From the IMG/VR virus record IMGVR_UViG_3300022689_000116, positions 1 through 64,000 of that record: a DNA stretch of 64,000 nucleotides, one strand, 5' to 3'. Below are positions 43,452 to 52,289 of the stretch, piece by piece (positions within the stretch are counted from its first letter, which is position 1; the number at the start of each line of letters is the position of its first letter). The notes beneath the pieces were generated by a model. That model searched no databases, had not been told where the DNA came from, and saw only the letters and a program-made list of their open reading frames with translations. The translations under genes and the position numbers were made by a program. This DNA is from a virus.

Positions 43452-44417
43452 TTAGACATCTTCATAATTAATAATATCACCTTCAGAATTAATAAGATAA
43501 CTTTTCTTATTTTCATCTAAAAGTTCTTTACTATCATAAAGACCAAAAAGAATATCGGCACCAATTGATCTAGCACCATTAGTAAAAGCTCTATGATCAC
43601 ACATAAGCTTAGGTCGTTTAACCCAATTACTATCTTTATTTAAAGCACCAGATTTATCCAATGGAAGTCCAGCTGTAATAGCTTCATCCCAACTAAAAGA
43701 GCTAACTTCTGTAAGAGTTTTTAATTCATCAGTAAGTTCAATCTTTTTGATACGATAAAATATATAAGTAGTACGCCAATCGACAGGTTTAAAATTATTA
43801 CTTTTATAAACAGGAACTTTCTTAGCATCTTTAGCGGCTTTAACAGATACTTCGTCATAAGTATATTGATACTCTCTAGGAAGTAAGTCATTAAGTTCGG
43901 CTTCAGAACAAATAAGTTGAAAACCAGTACCATCAACATATTTATAAAGAGGAACATAATCTTCTGTTTTTTCCCACCAAATATTATTACCAGCTTTAAG
44001 AAGTTTAGCTTTAAGAATATGAACATCAACTCCGGCTTTACCATTGATAATGTGCATATGATCAGAAGCAGTCATAAAAGGTAAACCAAGTTCTTTAGAT
44101 TTAATATAAAGAACCATAGCTTCTTCAGGAGATTTACCAGTAAGTTGTTTAGATTTAACTAGAACACTAAAAAGTTCTAAAGCTTTCTCTCTATCATTAA
44201 CGATATCAATATCAAGAAAACTATTAAGTCCAAAATTTGCAGAAACATTGTTAGCATTAACTAATTTCATTTCAGCTTTTTTATTCTGAACCTCTTTATT
44301 CTGATGATCAGGAGAATCATTCATTTGTTCTTTATTTTCTTCTTTAATCAATTCTTTATTATCCTTTTGAACAAGATCATTATTTTCCTGTTCCTTATTA
44401 ATTATTTGATTTTTCAT
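43452..44417 (-). CDS. RecT-like single-strand annealing recombinase candidate, about 321 aa
   Basis: The frame opens at 44450, but the ATG at 44417 (MKNQIINKEQ) looks better placed. After a charged, disordered lead of about 60 residues comes a RecT-type pattern: LFSVLVKSKQLTGKSPEEAM, then IKSKELGLPFMTASDHMHIINGKAGVD, and finally WVKRPKLMCDHRAFTNGARSIG followed by LFGLYDSKEL. Such proteins bind ssDNA and anneal complementary strands in phage recombination. The SSB-like and polymerase genes nearby agree with this. The family assignment is by pattern memory. Confidence 0.6.
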   Translation of the reverse strand: MKNQIINKEQENNDLVQKDNKELIKEENKEQMNDSPDHQNKEVQNKKAEMKLVNANNVSANFGLNSFLDIDIVNDREKALELFSVLVKSKQLTGKSPEEAMVLYIKSKELGLPFMTASDHMHIINGKAGVDVHILKAKLLKAGNNIWWEKTEDYVPLYKYVDGTGFQLICSEAELNDLLPREYQYTYDEVSVKAAKDAKKVPVYKSNNFKPVDWRTTYIFYRIKKIELTDELKTLTEVSSFSWDEAITAGLPLDKSGALNKDSNWVKRPKLMCDHRAFTNGARSIGADILFGLYDSKELLDENKKSYLINSEGDIINYEDV

Positions 44418-44490
44418 GTGTAAAGTTATATTAATTATTTGACATTTCAAAGTAATTCAATCAATAATTTTAAATTATTTTTATACTCTT

Positions 44491-45777
44491 TTAATAAATC
44501 TTTAATTTATCAATATCATCTTTATCGAACTTCTTAACAAATGTATTATAAGCTTTGTAACGATCATTATAGTTATCATCATCCTTTGTATTAAGTAATG
44601 ATAGATTAATGATATTTACGTTACTGTTAAATATTAGTTTACTTCTTTTATTAAGTTCTAAATAAGATAAACATTTTGGAGATGTATATATTAATCCATC
44701 AATATCTTCAATAGAAGTATCTTTAACAAGACTATTAGTAATACAAATACATCTAATATCGTGATTATTAAAAGCTCTTATATAAGTAGAGTTTACAGTT
44801 TTTGAACCATGACCTTTAGGCTGACCCTTTTTAGCACCAGATTTATAAAGTATAAGATTTCCATCATCATCAGAAAGATAAACGTTCTTATGATCATTGT
44901 GGATAGCGTTACAAATATCACCTTTCTTATTTAAAAAGTTAGAAATATCATCAGCCATCTTACTATTCTTACAAACAATAACAAATCTTCTAGTTTTAAG
45001 ATAAGAAACAATACTATTAACGGTTAGAATTTTAACAAAATGTTCATCAAGGTAATGATTACGCATAGCAATGAGATCATGATACATCTTAGCTTTCTCA
45101 TAAATAGCATTAGGATTAAAACCCTCTGATAAATCTTTATAATATTGAATACTAACATCTAAATTTTCATTCCAACCTGAAGCTTTAGCAAATTCTCTAC
45201 GAAAATTGTCCGCAGTAATACCACTTTGCATATCACCCCTGTAACATTTAACAATAGTATCAAAATCACCATTAAACATTTCAAAAATATCTTTCATTTT
45301 ATTAGTAATTTCTTCATACTTTGCAAATTCATTATTTGAAAGTTCAATAGATAAATGTATTTCATTATGTTTACTATCTATAGATCGTTTACTTTTAATA
45401 GCATCCGATGTAAGACGTGGAAACTTATCCAAATCATTATCATAGTTAAACTTAGAAACTGTAGCAAACATATATTTGAATACAATCCTCATTAAAACCA
45501 GATTTATAACATTATCTGCAATATCTCCAGCATCAATTATGATTAAAACATCAACTATACGTTTGTCCATAGTAACTTGATCAGCGGAATGTACAGGATA
45601 TGAAAACTTTTTAGAATAATATTCTACCATTTTAGTCTTTGCTACAACTATTATCTTTAAGTTTGCACTTAATAGACCTGAAATAAGCCTAGATAAAATA
45701 GCATCATTATCTTCACGATCTTCATATTTATATACACCTTTTCCACCGACATATTTCCAATTTTTTAATATGTCCAT
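44491..45777 (-). CDS. SNF2-like SF2 helicase, apparently degenerate, 428 aa
   Basis: The order of elements resembles SNF2/SF2 helicases. NLKIIVVAKTKMVEYY fits motif Ia, VDVLIIIDAGDI takes the place of DExx, ELSNNEFAKYEEI is typical of SNF2 linkers, and RFVIVCKNSKMADDISNFL with SIEDIDGLIYTSP fits the second RecA-like domain. A clear Walker A loop and a DEAH/DEAD box are missing. ATPase activity is therefore doubtful. It follows the PolB gene after a striking hairpin. crAss-like phages usually carry an SNF2-family gene in this module. Confidence 0.55.
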   Translation of the reverse strand: MDILKNWKYVGGKGVYKYEDREDNDAILSRLISGLLSANLKIIVVAKTKMVEYYSKKFSYPVHSADQVTMDKRIVDVLIIIDAGDIADNVINLVLMRIVFKYMFATVSKFNYDNDLDKFPRLTSDAIKSKRSIDSKHNEIHLSIELSNNEFAKYEEITNKMKDIFEMFNGDFDTIVKCYRGDMQSGITADNFRREFAKASGWNENLDVSIQYYKDLSEGFNPNAIYEKAKMYHDLIAMRNHYLDEHFVKILTVNSIVSYLKTRRFVIVCKNSKMADDISNFLNKKGDICNAIHNDHKNVYLSDDDGNLILYKSGAKKGQPKGHGSKTVNSTYIRAFNNHDIRCICITNSLVKDTSIEDIDGLIYTSPKCLSYLELNKRSKLIFNSNVNIINLSLLNTKDDDNYNDRYKAYNTFVKKFDKDDIDKLKIY

Positions 45778-45833
45778 AATTATTAATTTTAATATTTAAA
45801 TGATTATTAGTAATAATATTACTCATTGTAAGG

Positions 45834-45898
45834 TTTCCCGGTAGGATTAGAAAGTGATGTACGCTGACTGTCGCATACTTTCTATCTCTACAGGGAAA
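45834..45898. repeat. 65-nt hairpin made of two facing TTTCCC motifs (copies E and F)
   Basis: TTTCCC (45834-45839) pairs with GGGAAA (45893-45898), GTAG with CTAC, TAGAAAGT (45848-45855) with ACTTTCTA (45877-45884) and ATG with CAT, leaving a small loop. Each arm is a copy of the repeated motif, E on plus and F on minus. It fills the space between the PolB stop and the helicase start, and is more GC-rich than its surroundings. Confidence 0.8.
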
Positions 45899-45904
45899 TT
45901 GATC

Positions 45905-48001
45905 TTAATCAAACAGGGAAGGTTGATTCAATTCATTACGAATACGTTTCTTAGAACCAGCCTTACGCTTAACATTAGTTTCTATTTGATTTATGATTTT
46001 ATTAGCTTCTCTTTGATAATATAGGTAATCAATATTATAATCTTCCATATTGTCTTTATGAAAATATCTATTAAATATTGTAACCTTTTGACCAGCACAC
46101 ATATTAGCACCATTACCATTAAGATTATTCTTTTTAATTTTAATCAATGAACCACCATTAGTACTGATATAAAACCTAACATTACGTTGAGGATATTCTG
46201 TAATAACCTGACCATTTATAACTCTTATATATTTAAGTGCAAATTCTCTACCAATATTATTAGTAGTACAAAAATCATAAATATCAGTATGTTTACGTAG
46301 AGTTTCAGATACAGAAATACCATCTTTAAAATAATTTATAATGGCTCTAGCTACAATAGGTTTATCAAAACCTTTTTGTAAATCTTCATAATAAAGCTTA
46401 TCATGCAAAGCACTTTTTCGTTTAAGATGTTTTTCTTCATTGTATTCACCTTCATGTTCTTTAACAGCAAAATAAGCATTTACATCTCTACGAACATATA
46501 AAGAATAATTATTAAATTCAAGATTTAAACTAACATCTTTTTGCCATTGCTCACAAGTCTTATTATAAATCTCTTGTTTATCATTAGGAACCAAACATAA
46601 TATACCATCTGTATTAGCAGATATAGTTTTAATACCAATCAATGACAATCTTTCTACCAACATCATTAAAGCAAGTTGTCCATTAATAGTAGTTTGAAAA
46701 GTACATTGAAGGTCATAATAAGGACCGAATTCAAAAGCAAATTTACCATATATAATATTAATTGTATATTTAAGAGTTAAAGCTTTTACATAATCTCCTT
46801 CCTGTTTACCAGTAATTCTATCATCTGTTATAAATTCAAACAATGTTAAAAAGTATGGGTGCATATGTTTTGGTTTAACCTTATTAGTAATTATAAGACT
46901 AGGATAATAACTACTAACATCAGCATCAATTATTTTAACATTGTTGGAACTTCTATAGACACCGGGTAAATCAACAGAATGAATCCCTCCAGATTTAATA
47001 TTATATTCTGTACCATCAAACACAAAATTAATACTAAGTTCTTTAGTTGTTTTAACAGTTGTATGATATACTTTATCTCTAAGGTCTTTTAATTCTTTAG
47101 TTTTAAACTGAATTTTATCTGATATACAATCTGAAAGTTTAACATGGTTTCTATAAGTTTTAGAACCATAAAAATCTTTGTGACTTATACCAGTTTTATC
47201 AAGATAAAATTTCTGAAAAATACGATCTCCAATTTTAGCCTGAGAAGCACTATCAACATTAATACCATATTTAGCACCAATCTTAAATCTTAGTTCAATA
47301 TCATCATGTAGATAATAAAACAATTCTCCAACACCCAAAACATCATTACGATTATAGATTTTAAGATCAGGAATATATTCTTTAACTAAATATCTATCCC
47401 AATCATCTATATTAGAAATAAATCTTTCATCATAAAAATGTTTATCAAGGTCGCTTATGGGAGGTAATTCAAAGGTTATAATATCATACCATTTAAGATT
47501 AATAAGAGTCTGCTTTAAAGATTTTCTAACTTTATCCAAAGAAGGTATTTTTTGAACATCTATACTTTTATAGTTAGCATTAAATCTTCTAACATACTTA
47601 AACTTGTCTAAATTCCGAAGTATTTCTTTATCAGTTTCAATGAGTTCTTTACTAAAGTTATATATCTCCATATTAAACTTTTTAATGCTATAATCTTTAG
47701 TATAATTCATAGCAATAAAATTAAGGAGCATATTATCATAGTCATTATTATTAAAACCAGCAAGATAATTACCGGAAAATGTAAAAGATAAAATCTTAGC
47801 AGTATCATCTTTTTCATAACCTTCTACAGAACTTATTTCAAATATTATATAAGGAATACTTTCAATCAATTTAATAGCTTCAAGTCTGCTAATTTTTTCT
47901 ACATCTATTTTTTTACGAATAGCGTGGTAATCTTCATAATCTATAAAGACAGCAGAAAAATAATTTTTAAAAACTTCGCAATCATAAAGATAACATTTCA
48001 T
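45905..48001 (-). CDS. Family B DNA polymerase with 3'-5' exonuclease domain, 698 aa
   Basis: The exonuclease part starts with YDCEV (D7, E9) and includes AGFNNNDYDN and YNRNDVLGVGEL. Polymerase motif A is IDADVSSYYPSLI (near residue 365), motif B is KYTINIIYGKFAFEF and motif C is ISANTDGILCLV. It is shorter than cellular PolB enzymes, as is usual for phages. In motif C the common DTDS is NTDG, but the key Asp is kept. The protein ends NQPSLFD, which resembles a bacterial beta-clamp-binding peptide. It overlaps the end of the lipoprotein gene by 20 bases. Confidence 0.9.
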   Translation of the reverse strand: MKCYLYDCEVFKNYFSAVFIDYEDYHAIRKKIDVEKISRLEAIKLIESIPYIIFEISSVEGYEKDDTAKILSFTFSGNYLAGFNNNDYDNMLLNFIAMNYTKDYSIKKFNMEIYNFSKELIETDKEILRNLDKFKYVRRFNANYKSIDVQKIPSLDKVRKSLKQTLINLKWYDIITFELPPISDLDKHFYDERFISNIDDWDRYLVKEYIPDLKIYNRNDVLGVGELFYYLHDDIELRFKIGAKYGINVDSASQAKIGDRIFQKFYLDKTGISHKDFYGSKTYRNHVKLSDCISDKIQFKTKELKDLRDKVYHTTVKTTKELSINFVFDGTEYNIKSGGIHSVDLPGVYRSSNNVKIIDADVSSYYPSLIITNKVKPKHMHPYFLTLFEFITDDRITGKQEGDYVKALTLKYTINIIYGKFAFEFGPYYDLQCTFQTTINGQLALMMLVERLSLIGIKTISANTDGILCLVPNDKQEIYNKTCEQWQKDVSLNLEFNNYSLYVRRDVNAYFAVKEHEGEYNEEKHLKRKSALHDKLYYEDLQKGFDKPIVARAIINYFKDGISVSETLRKHTDIYDFCTTNNIGREFALKYIRVINGQVITEYPQRNVRFYISTNGGSLIKIKKNNLNGNGANMCAGQKVTIFNRYFHKDNMEDYNIDYLYYQREANKIINQIETNVKRKAGSKKRIRNELNQPSLFD

Positions 48002-48527
48002 AATCTTTTCTTTTAATATATTTTTTATAAGTTACTTTATTATACATTAAAGAATACAGCTTATAATCTTCTATCTTTATGATCGCCCTTACTAAATCTA
48101 AAGTACATACATCTTTTATCGGAGTATCTTTATCAATATTTAATTCTTTACATACAAGATTTACATAATTTTTAGAATTGTTTTCAAAAGGAGGAGCATA
48201 AACATAGATTAGTTCTCTAACTGTACTTTCAGGTTTCAAATAACTTGATCTTCCAGTTTGTTTATAAGTTATATCTTTAACTAAAGCATAATATCCATCT
48301 TCAAGTGTTTTGAAATATCTAAATCCAGACTTTCCAACAGGTCTTAGATTACCAGGATTATTACGTTTTGAGGCTATAGTTTTAAGATCACTTTTATCAA
48401 CATCGAAATTAATTTCAAATCTTTCTTTATCAATAGTTATAATATAATCTTTATCGTAATTCTCATTACAATGTAATTTAGATATAGTACAACTAGAAAT
48501 CAATAAGATAAACATTAATTTTTTCAT
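47982..48527 (-). CDS. Predicted lipoprotein with a lysozyme-like NNPGNLR domain, 181 aa
   Basis: The N-terminus MKKLMFILLISSC is a lipoprotein signal with the lipobox ISSC (C13). From residue about 55 it reads NNPGNLRPVGKSGFRYFKTLEDGYYALVKD and then STVRELIYVYAPPFENNSKNYVNLVCKEL. This is the pattern of a muramidase/transglycosylase-like family found in phage structural or lysis proteins. An envelope-anchored cell-wall enzyme inside the replication block is unexpected. Possible roles are superinfection exclusion, envelope remodelling or early lysis preparation. The domain call is by pattern. Confidence 0.65.
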   Translation of the reverse strand: MKKLMFILLISSCTISKLHCNENYDKDYIITIDKERFEINFDVDKSDLKTIASKRNNPGNLRPVGKSGFRYFKTLEDGYYALVKDITYKQTGRSSYLKPESTVRELIYVYAPPFENNSKNYVNLVCKELNIDKDTPIKDVCTLDLVRAIIKIEDYKLYSLMYNKVTYKKYIKRKDYEMLSL

Positions 48528-48541
48528 AATTAGTATTTTGG

Positions 48542-49054
48542 TTAAACATAATTTGCTATTACTTTTTGAATAGCATTAAAATCTATCTTGTTAACCATAT
48601 TGTTTTTAACAAAATAGATAGGATGATGAAAAGGTATTAAAATAAAATTTTTAAAATTATACTTATCATAAAAGCTATAAGTATAAGGAGTAAGATACAA
48701 ATTAGTAACATCAACACCTAAAGTAAAAATAACTTTAATATTAGATGCTATAGATAAGAACTCTTTATTCTGACTAAGACAAAACTTAGCACTTCGATCA
48801 AAATCTGGAAGATTATTGGTTTTACATCTTATAGCATGACCTTTAATATAATCGTTTTTATAGAGGTTTAAATTAGTTTCAATAATCTTAAAAAATTCAA
48901 TATATTCAATAGTGTTAAAAGGACTATTTAATTTATCTTCTCTATATCTAGTTCTATCAGATAAAAAAAGTATTTTATTGTTCTTATTAACAATATTAAA
49001 TTTAGCTTGATTATTGGTTGTAATACATAGATCACATTTAGTGCATTCTTTCAT
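48542..49054 (-). CDS. Uracil-DNA glycosylase family 4-like protein, divergent, 170 aa
   Basis: The start MKECTKCDLC gives the N-terminal cysteine pair of Fe-S family 4 enzymes. Later cysteines occur in AIRCKTNN and AKFCLSQ, and FHHPIYFVKN matches the C-terminal HPS-type motif. The catalytic loop, normally GEAPG..ED..G.PF, reads LSDRTRYREDKLNSPF and has lost the Gly-Glu-Ala. A UDG-like gene is usual in crAss-like phages. Whether this one removes uracil or only binds DNA is open. Confidence 0.65.
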   Translation of the reverse strand: MKECTKCDLCITTNNQAKFNIVNKNNKILFLSDRTRYREDKLNSPFNTIEYIEFFKIIETNLNLYKNDYIKGHAIRCKTNNLPDFDRSAKFCLSQNKEFLSIASNIKVIFTLGVDVTNLYLTPYTYSFYDKYNFKNFILIPFHHPIYFVKNNMVNKIDFNAIQKVIANYV

Positions 49055-49461
49055 ACTAACAAGTTTATGTTGGTTATATCAAAATCTAATTTCATTATTA
49101 AAAATAAAATTGTAGAATGATTATCAATAAGTAAATCTTTAGAATCATTTTTCTTAATACGTAAAAATAAATTTACTTTTTTAAGTTTAATTTTTTGAAC
49201 TTCTTTTATAATATTAGTTTTACTCAAAGTCATTATTTTAACATTTTTATCACTAAATTTATAATAACGATTATCTAAAGTTTTTAAAATTAAACAAAGT
49301 TCATTAGTTTCTGAATTTAAACTTATATCGCCATGATTAATATCACCATAGCTATTGTAATCACCTGCAATAGAATAACAAAAATCATATTCTTCTGCAC
49401 CCATATATCTAAATGAATCTAAATTATTTATAAATTTACAATCTGTTATTTTAGTTATCAT
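49051..49461 (-). CDS. Unknown protein, 136 aa
   Basis: The protein shows alternating short strands (DISLNSETNELCLILKTLDNRYYKF, KINLFLRIKKNDSKDLLIDNHSTILFLIMKLDFD) and a two-cysteine N-terminal half. It overlaps the UDG-like gene start by four bases, so the two are translated together. No family is recognised. The 96 bases upstream hold only very short frames and a small TGGAG/CTCCA hairpin. Confidence 0.5.
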   Translation of the reverse strand: MITKITDCKFINNLDSFRYMGAEEYDFCYSIAGDYNSYGDINHGDISLNSETNELCLILKTLDNRYYKFSDKNVKIMTLSKTNIIKEVQKIKLKKVNLFLRIKKNDSKDLLIDNHSTILFLIMKLDFDITNINLLV

Positions 49462-49557
49462 AATTATTAATATTTAGTTTATAATTAGTTCCTCCATCTC
49501 TTTCGAAGACAGTTTCTTTATCATTTTCATAATAATAAACAATGGAGGATTCTCCAC

Positions 49558-49947
49558 TTATCTGAGCTTATTTCTCAAAGTATCAAGATTAGGAGATTGA
49601 CTAGTTTTTACGCCATTTATAAAAATAGCAAACATATTTTTATTTCTAAGTTTAGCAATCTTTCCATTTTTATTAATAAAAACATACTTTTCAACAACAT
49701 CTTTATACATGAGATCAATGAACTCTTTAAGATATATAATATCTTTTGATTTTTCAACTTCTTTTTTACCAGCTAGAATAGCATATTCACCAGAATAACC
49801 TTTACTGATTGTCTTAGCTGTTCTTGTTACAAATCCGGTATTACCAACTTTAGATTTTTCACTAACGTTAGTTTTTAGAATTGGAACAATTTTATAACCT
49901 GCATGATTATAAACAGGTTTACCATACTTTTTATTTTCTACTGCCAT
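49558..49947 (-). CDS. Unknown basic protein, 129 aa
   Basis: The protein is Lys-rich (VENKKYGKPVYNHAGYKIVPILKTNV) with a Ser/Thr/Gly-rich stretch (VGNTGFVTRTAKTISKGYSG) and a helical acidic/basic centre. It ends SPNLDTLRNKLR. It is four bases after the Dda-like helicase gene and probably co-translated. A nucleic-acid-binding role would suit its charge, but nothing specific can be named. Confidence 0.5.
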   Translation of the reverse strand: MAVENKKYGKPVYNHAGYKIVPILKTNVSEKSKVGNTGFVTRTAKTISKGYSGEYAILAGKKEVEKSKDIIYLKEFIDLMYKDVVEKYVFINKNGKIAKLRNKNMFAIFINGVKTSQSPNLDTLRNKLR

Positions 49948-49951
49948 AATA

Positions 49952-51361
49952 TTATTTATTTAAAATTATACAACTTTTACTAGCTCTACTAATAGCTACA
50001 TATATAAGCTTACTTCTAAGCAAAGGATCATTCATAACTTTTCCACGTTTGTTATAAATAATATCGTTAAGATTAACAAATACATTATTGTAAGTGCTAC
50101 CTTGAGTTTTATGAATAGTCAAACCATATCCATAATCTAAATCTTTAGTCAGAATAGGTTTGCCTTGATCATCAAATATAGTACTTGTAAGAAGATTACT
50201 ATTCTTAAACTTATAAAAAGCTTCCCATCTAGCTCGTTTCATATTTCTTGTAGCATTTTTTGCAGCAAGTACAAGATTATTAGCTATAGATAGAAATCTC
50301 ATTTTATTATCTTCATCTGCAATATTGACAATAAACATATAAGGAGTACTTTCACCACCAAAGACTTTTGTAAGTCTAACTATATATCCTTTAATGCCAC
50401 TTTCATTAATATAATATTGCATATCATTGAGAATATAATCTTCAGAGTTTACAATAATAGGACTATTAAATTCATCAAGAATAGTATTATAAGATGTTAA
50501 AAGATCATCCATAATAAGAAAATTATTATCATGACCTTTAAAGATTTTACTACGTATAAATTTATTCCAATGTAAAACGGTATCGTTCTTATACGCAGCA
50601 AGTTTAAAAGCATCTATGTCTTTCTCATAATCTTTGTGGTTAAAACCACGTTCAATCATAAATTTAAACATCTTATCATTGACACTCATATAACCTTTAC
50701 CATCTTTAACTTTATTAGGATTACGAGTTATCAATTTCATAACATTAAAAGTATTATTAATAACATCATCTCTTGCAACTTCAAGTAAATCAGTTAAAGG
50801 ATTATCTTCTTCTTGACGCATAATCTGTTTAAGAGTTACTTTATCAGTTGTTTTAAATACATTACTAATATTTTCATTTATAGGAGGTAATTGACAACTA
50901 TCTCCAACAAACAGTACTTTAACATTAAATTGATTAGCTTCATTTACAATGTGTTTATGCAAACTAGCATTAATCATAGAGGCTTCATCTATTATGATAA
51001 GTTTATATGCTCCAATAGTAGGTCTGCCAAGTCTAGCAAAACCAATATTATTAACATTAAAATTTTCCATTAGATAATTAGGTCTAAGACCTAGAAGTTT
51101 CTGAATAGTAACACCTTTCTGACCAGTCAAAGTACTTATTACTCTAACAGCTTTGTGTGTAGGTGCAGTTACAGCTATTCCACTACGATAATTACAAGTC
51201 TTGATAAACTCCTTCATAATAGTTGTTTTACCAGTTCCAGCACTACCTTCTAAGGTAAATACATTAGGTTTTAAACTATTACTCCAATTAAGAAGTTTTT
51301 CAAGAGCAAGTAATTGTTCGTTATTATAATTAAATGTACTAACAGGCTTAAAATCACTCAT
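49952..51361 (-). CDS. Dda/RecD2-like SF1B DNA helicase, about 469 aa
   Basis: The Walker A loop is EGSAGTGKTT, followed by TAPTHKAVRV (motif Ia), IIIDEASM (motif II), FVGDSCQLPP (motif III), IHKTQGSTYNNVFV (motif V) and YVAISRASK (motif VI). This is the full set for SF1B helicases that move 5' to 3', such as T4 Dda. It would unwind or remodel forks and restart replication. The frame starts at 51373, but the ATG at 51361 (MSDFKPVSTF), which overlaps the previous stop, is preferred. Confidence 0.9.
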   Translation of the reverse strand: MSDFKPVSTFNYNNEQLLALEKLLNWSNSLKPNVFTLEGSAGTGKTTIMKEFIKTCNYRSGIAVTAPTHKAVRVISTLTGQKGVTIQKLLGLRPNYLMENFNVNNIGFARLGRPTIGAYKLIIIDEASMINASLHKHIVNEANQFNVKVLFVGDSCQLPPINENISNVFKTTDKVTLKQIMRQEEDNPLTDLLEVARDDVINNTFNVMKLITRNPNKVKDGKGYMSVNDKMFKFMIERGFNHKDYEKDIDAFKLAAYKNDTVLHWNKFIRSKIFKGHDNNFLIMDDLLTSYNTILDEFNSPIIVNSEDYILNDMQYYINESGIKGYIVRLTKVFGGESTPYMFIVNIADEDNKMRFLSIANNLVLAAKNATRNMKRARWEAFYKFKNSNLLTSTIFDDQGKPILTKDLDYGYGLTIHKTQGSTYNNVFVNLNDIIYNKRGKVMNDPLLRSKLIYVAISRASKSCIILNK

Positions 51362-51578
51362 TATCAAACACAATATTTATTCTACAAAGATATTCTGGCT
51401 TTACAAAAAAACCATCTTCTGTAGCCCATAAAGACATATCTTTATAAGTCAAATTTATATGATTACAAAGCATTGGTTCTTCATCTACTACAGATGTTTT
51501 TACAATATACTTTCCATCAGGATAAGTTTTAGTACTATCAAACTTTTTTAATATTATTTTTTTATTTTTCATTTTCAA
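51354..51578 (-). CDS. Unknown protein, 74 aa
   Basis: A basic start (MKMKNKKIILKKFDSTKTYPDGKYIVKT) is followed by a short beta-rich body (YKDMSLWATEDGFFVKPEYLCRINIVF). It overlaps both neighbours by a few bases, typical of compact phage operons. The function is unknown. The reading start could also be the second Met at 51572. Confidence 0.5.
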   Translation of the reverse strand: MKMKNKKIILKKFDSTKTYPDGKYIVKTSVVDEEPMLCNHINLTYKDMSLWATEDGFFVKPEYLCRINIVFDNE

Positions 51579-51921
51579 TAGTTTTTATAAGTTTTTCAAT
51601 ATGGTTAGCTCTATCTCTAAAAGCCTTTTTAAGTTCTTTAGGAGTTGTAGCTTCTTCTATATTAAAATATGTATGTATATTATCACCTTTGGTACAATAA
51701 AAGACATTGTTCTTTTCAGAAATATTTATACTATATAAACATTTTTCACATTTCACATTTATAGGAATACAAAGAGAACAAGTAGCAACATTACCATAAC
51801 CAGTAAGATTATGTGCTACACTAAATGTACCATCTTCAAACGATTTACATTTAATATCAGCAACTTTAAAATTTCTATAAAGTTTAACTAATTTTTTAGC
51901 TTCTTCTAAATTTTCAACCAT
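51562..51921 (-). CDS. Small zinc-ribbon-type protein, 119 aa (intact paralog of 54484-54901)
   Basis: A helical start (MVENLEEAKKLVKLYRNFK) is followed by HNLTGYGNVATCSLC and INVKCEKC, two CxxC pairs that can bind zinc. Then comes FYCTKGDNIHTYF and a helix ATTPKELKKAFRDRANHIEKLIKT. The same order is found in the broken gene at 54484-54901, so the family was duplicated. Zinc-ribbon proteins of this size often bind nucleic acid or partner proteins; nothing more specific is visible. Confidence 0.6.
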   Translation of the reverse strand: MVENLEEAKKLVKLYRNFKVADIKCKSFEDGTFSVAHNLTGYGNVATCSLCIPINVKCEKCLYSINISEKNNVFYCTKGDNIHTYFNIEEATTPKELKKAFRDRANHIEKLIKTIENEK

Positions 51922-51923
51922 GA

Positions 51924-52289
51924 TTAAAAAGGATTATTAATTTTAATAATAAGTTTAGAAATAACAGTTTCAAACATATGTATAGGACTAATAATAGTCT
52001 TATCATCTGCTACAATAATATCACCATTTTTATCAGCGATATTAGAATAAGCACTATTGATATTATTATTTTTATTAATACATGCAAAACCAGCCCCATA
52101 AACACAAGCTATACTAACATTATGACTGTTAAAGAATTCAAGCCAAATAGGTAATTGATAACTAAAATGAGTATCAAAAAAATTATTTATATCTGGCTTA
52201 GGAAAACCATCAAATTCTTTATAGAACTTGATGAAATTTTCCATTACTTTGGGATTAGCTTTTAATAGCTCTTTATTAAGATGTAACAT
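51924..52289 (-). CDS. Unknown protein, 121 aa
   Basis: The N-terminal half is helical and aromatic (MENFIKFYKEFDGFPKPDINNFFD, LPIWLEFFNSHN). The middle has a small hydrophobic Gly segment (SIACVYGAGFACINK) and the end is a helix. It has no membrane-length segment. It lies in a run of small overlapping genes. No family is recognised. Confidence 0.5.
   Translation of the reverse strand: MLHLNKELLKANPKVMENFIKFYKEFDGFPKPDINNFFDTHFSYQLPIWLEFFNSHNVSIACVYGAGFACINKNNNINSAYSNIADKNGDIIVADDKTIISPIHMFETVISKLIIKINNPF

Noticed and set aside
49462-49557. Short frame from a GTG (VENPPLFIIMKMIKKL, 27 codons) and a TGGAG/CTCCA hairpin in the gap
   Set aside because: It is too short and without a clear start; the hairpin has only five pairs and no T run.
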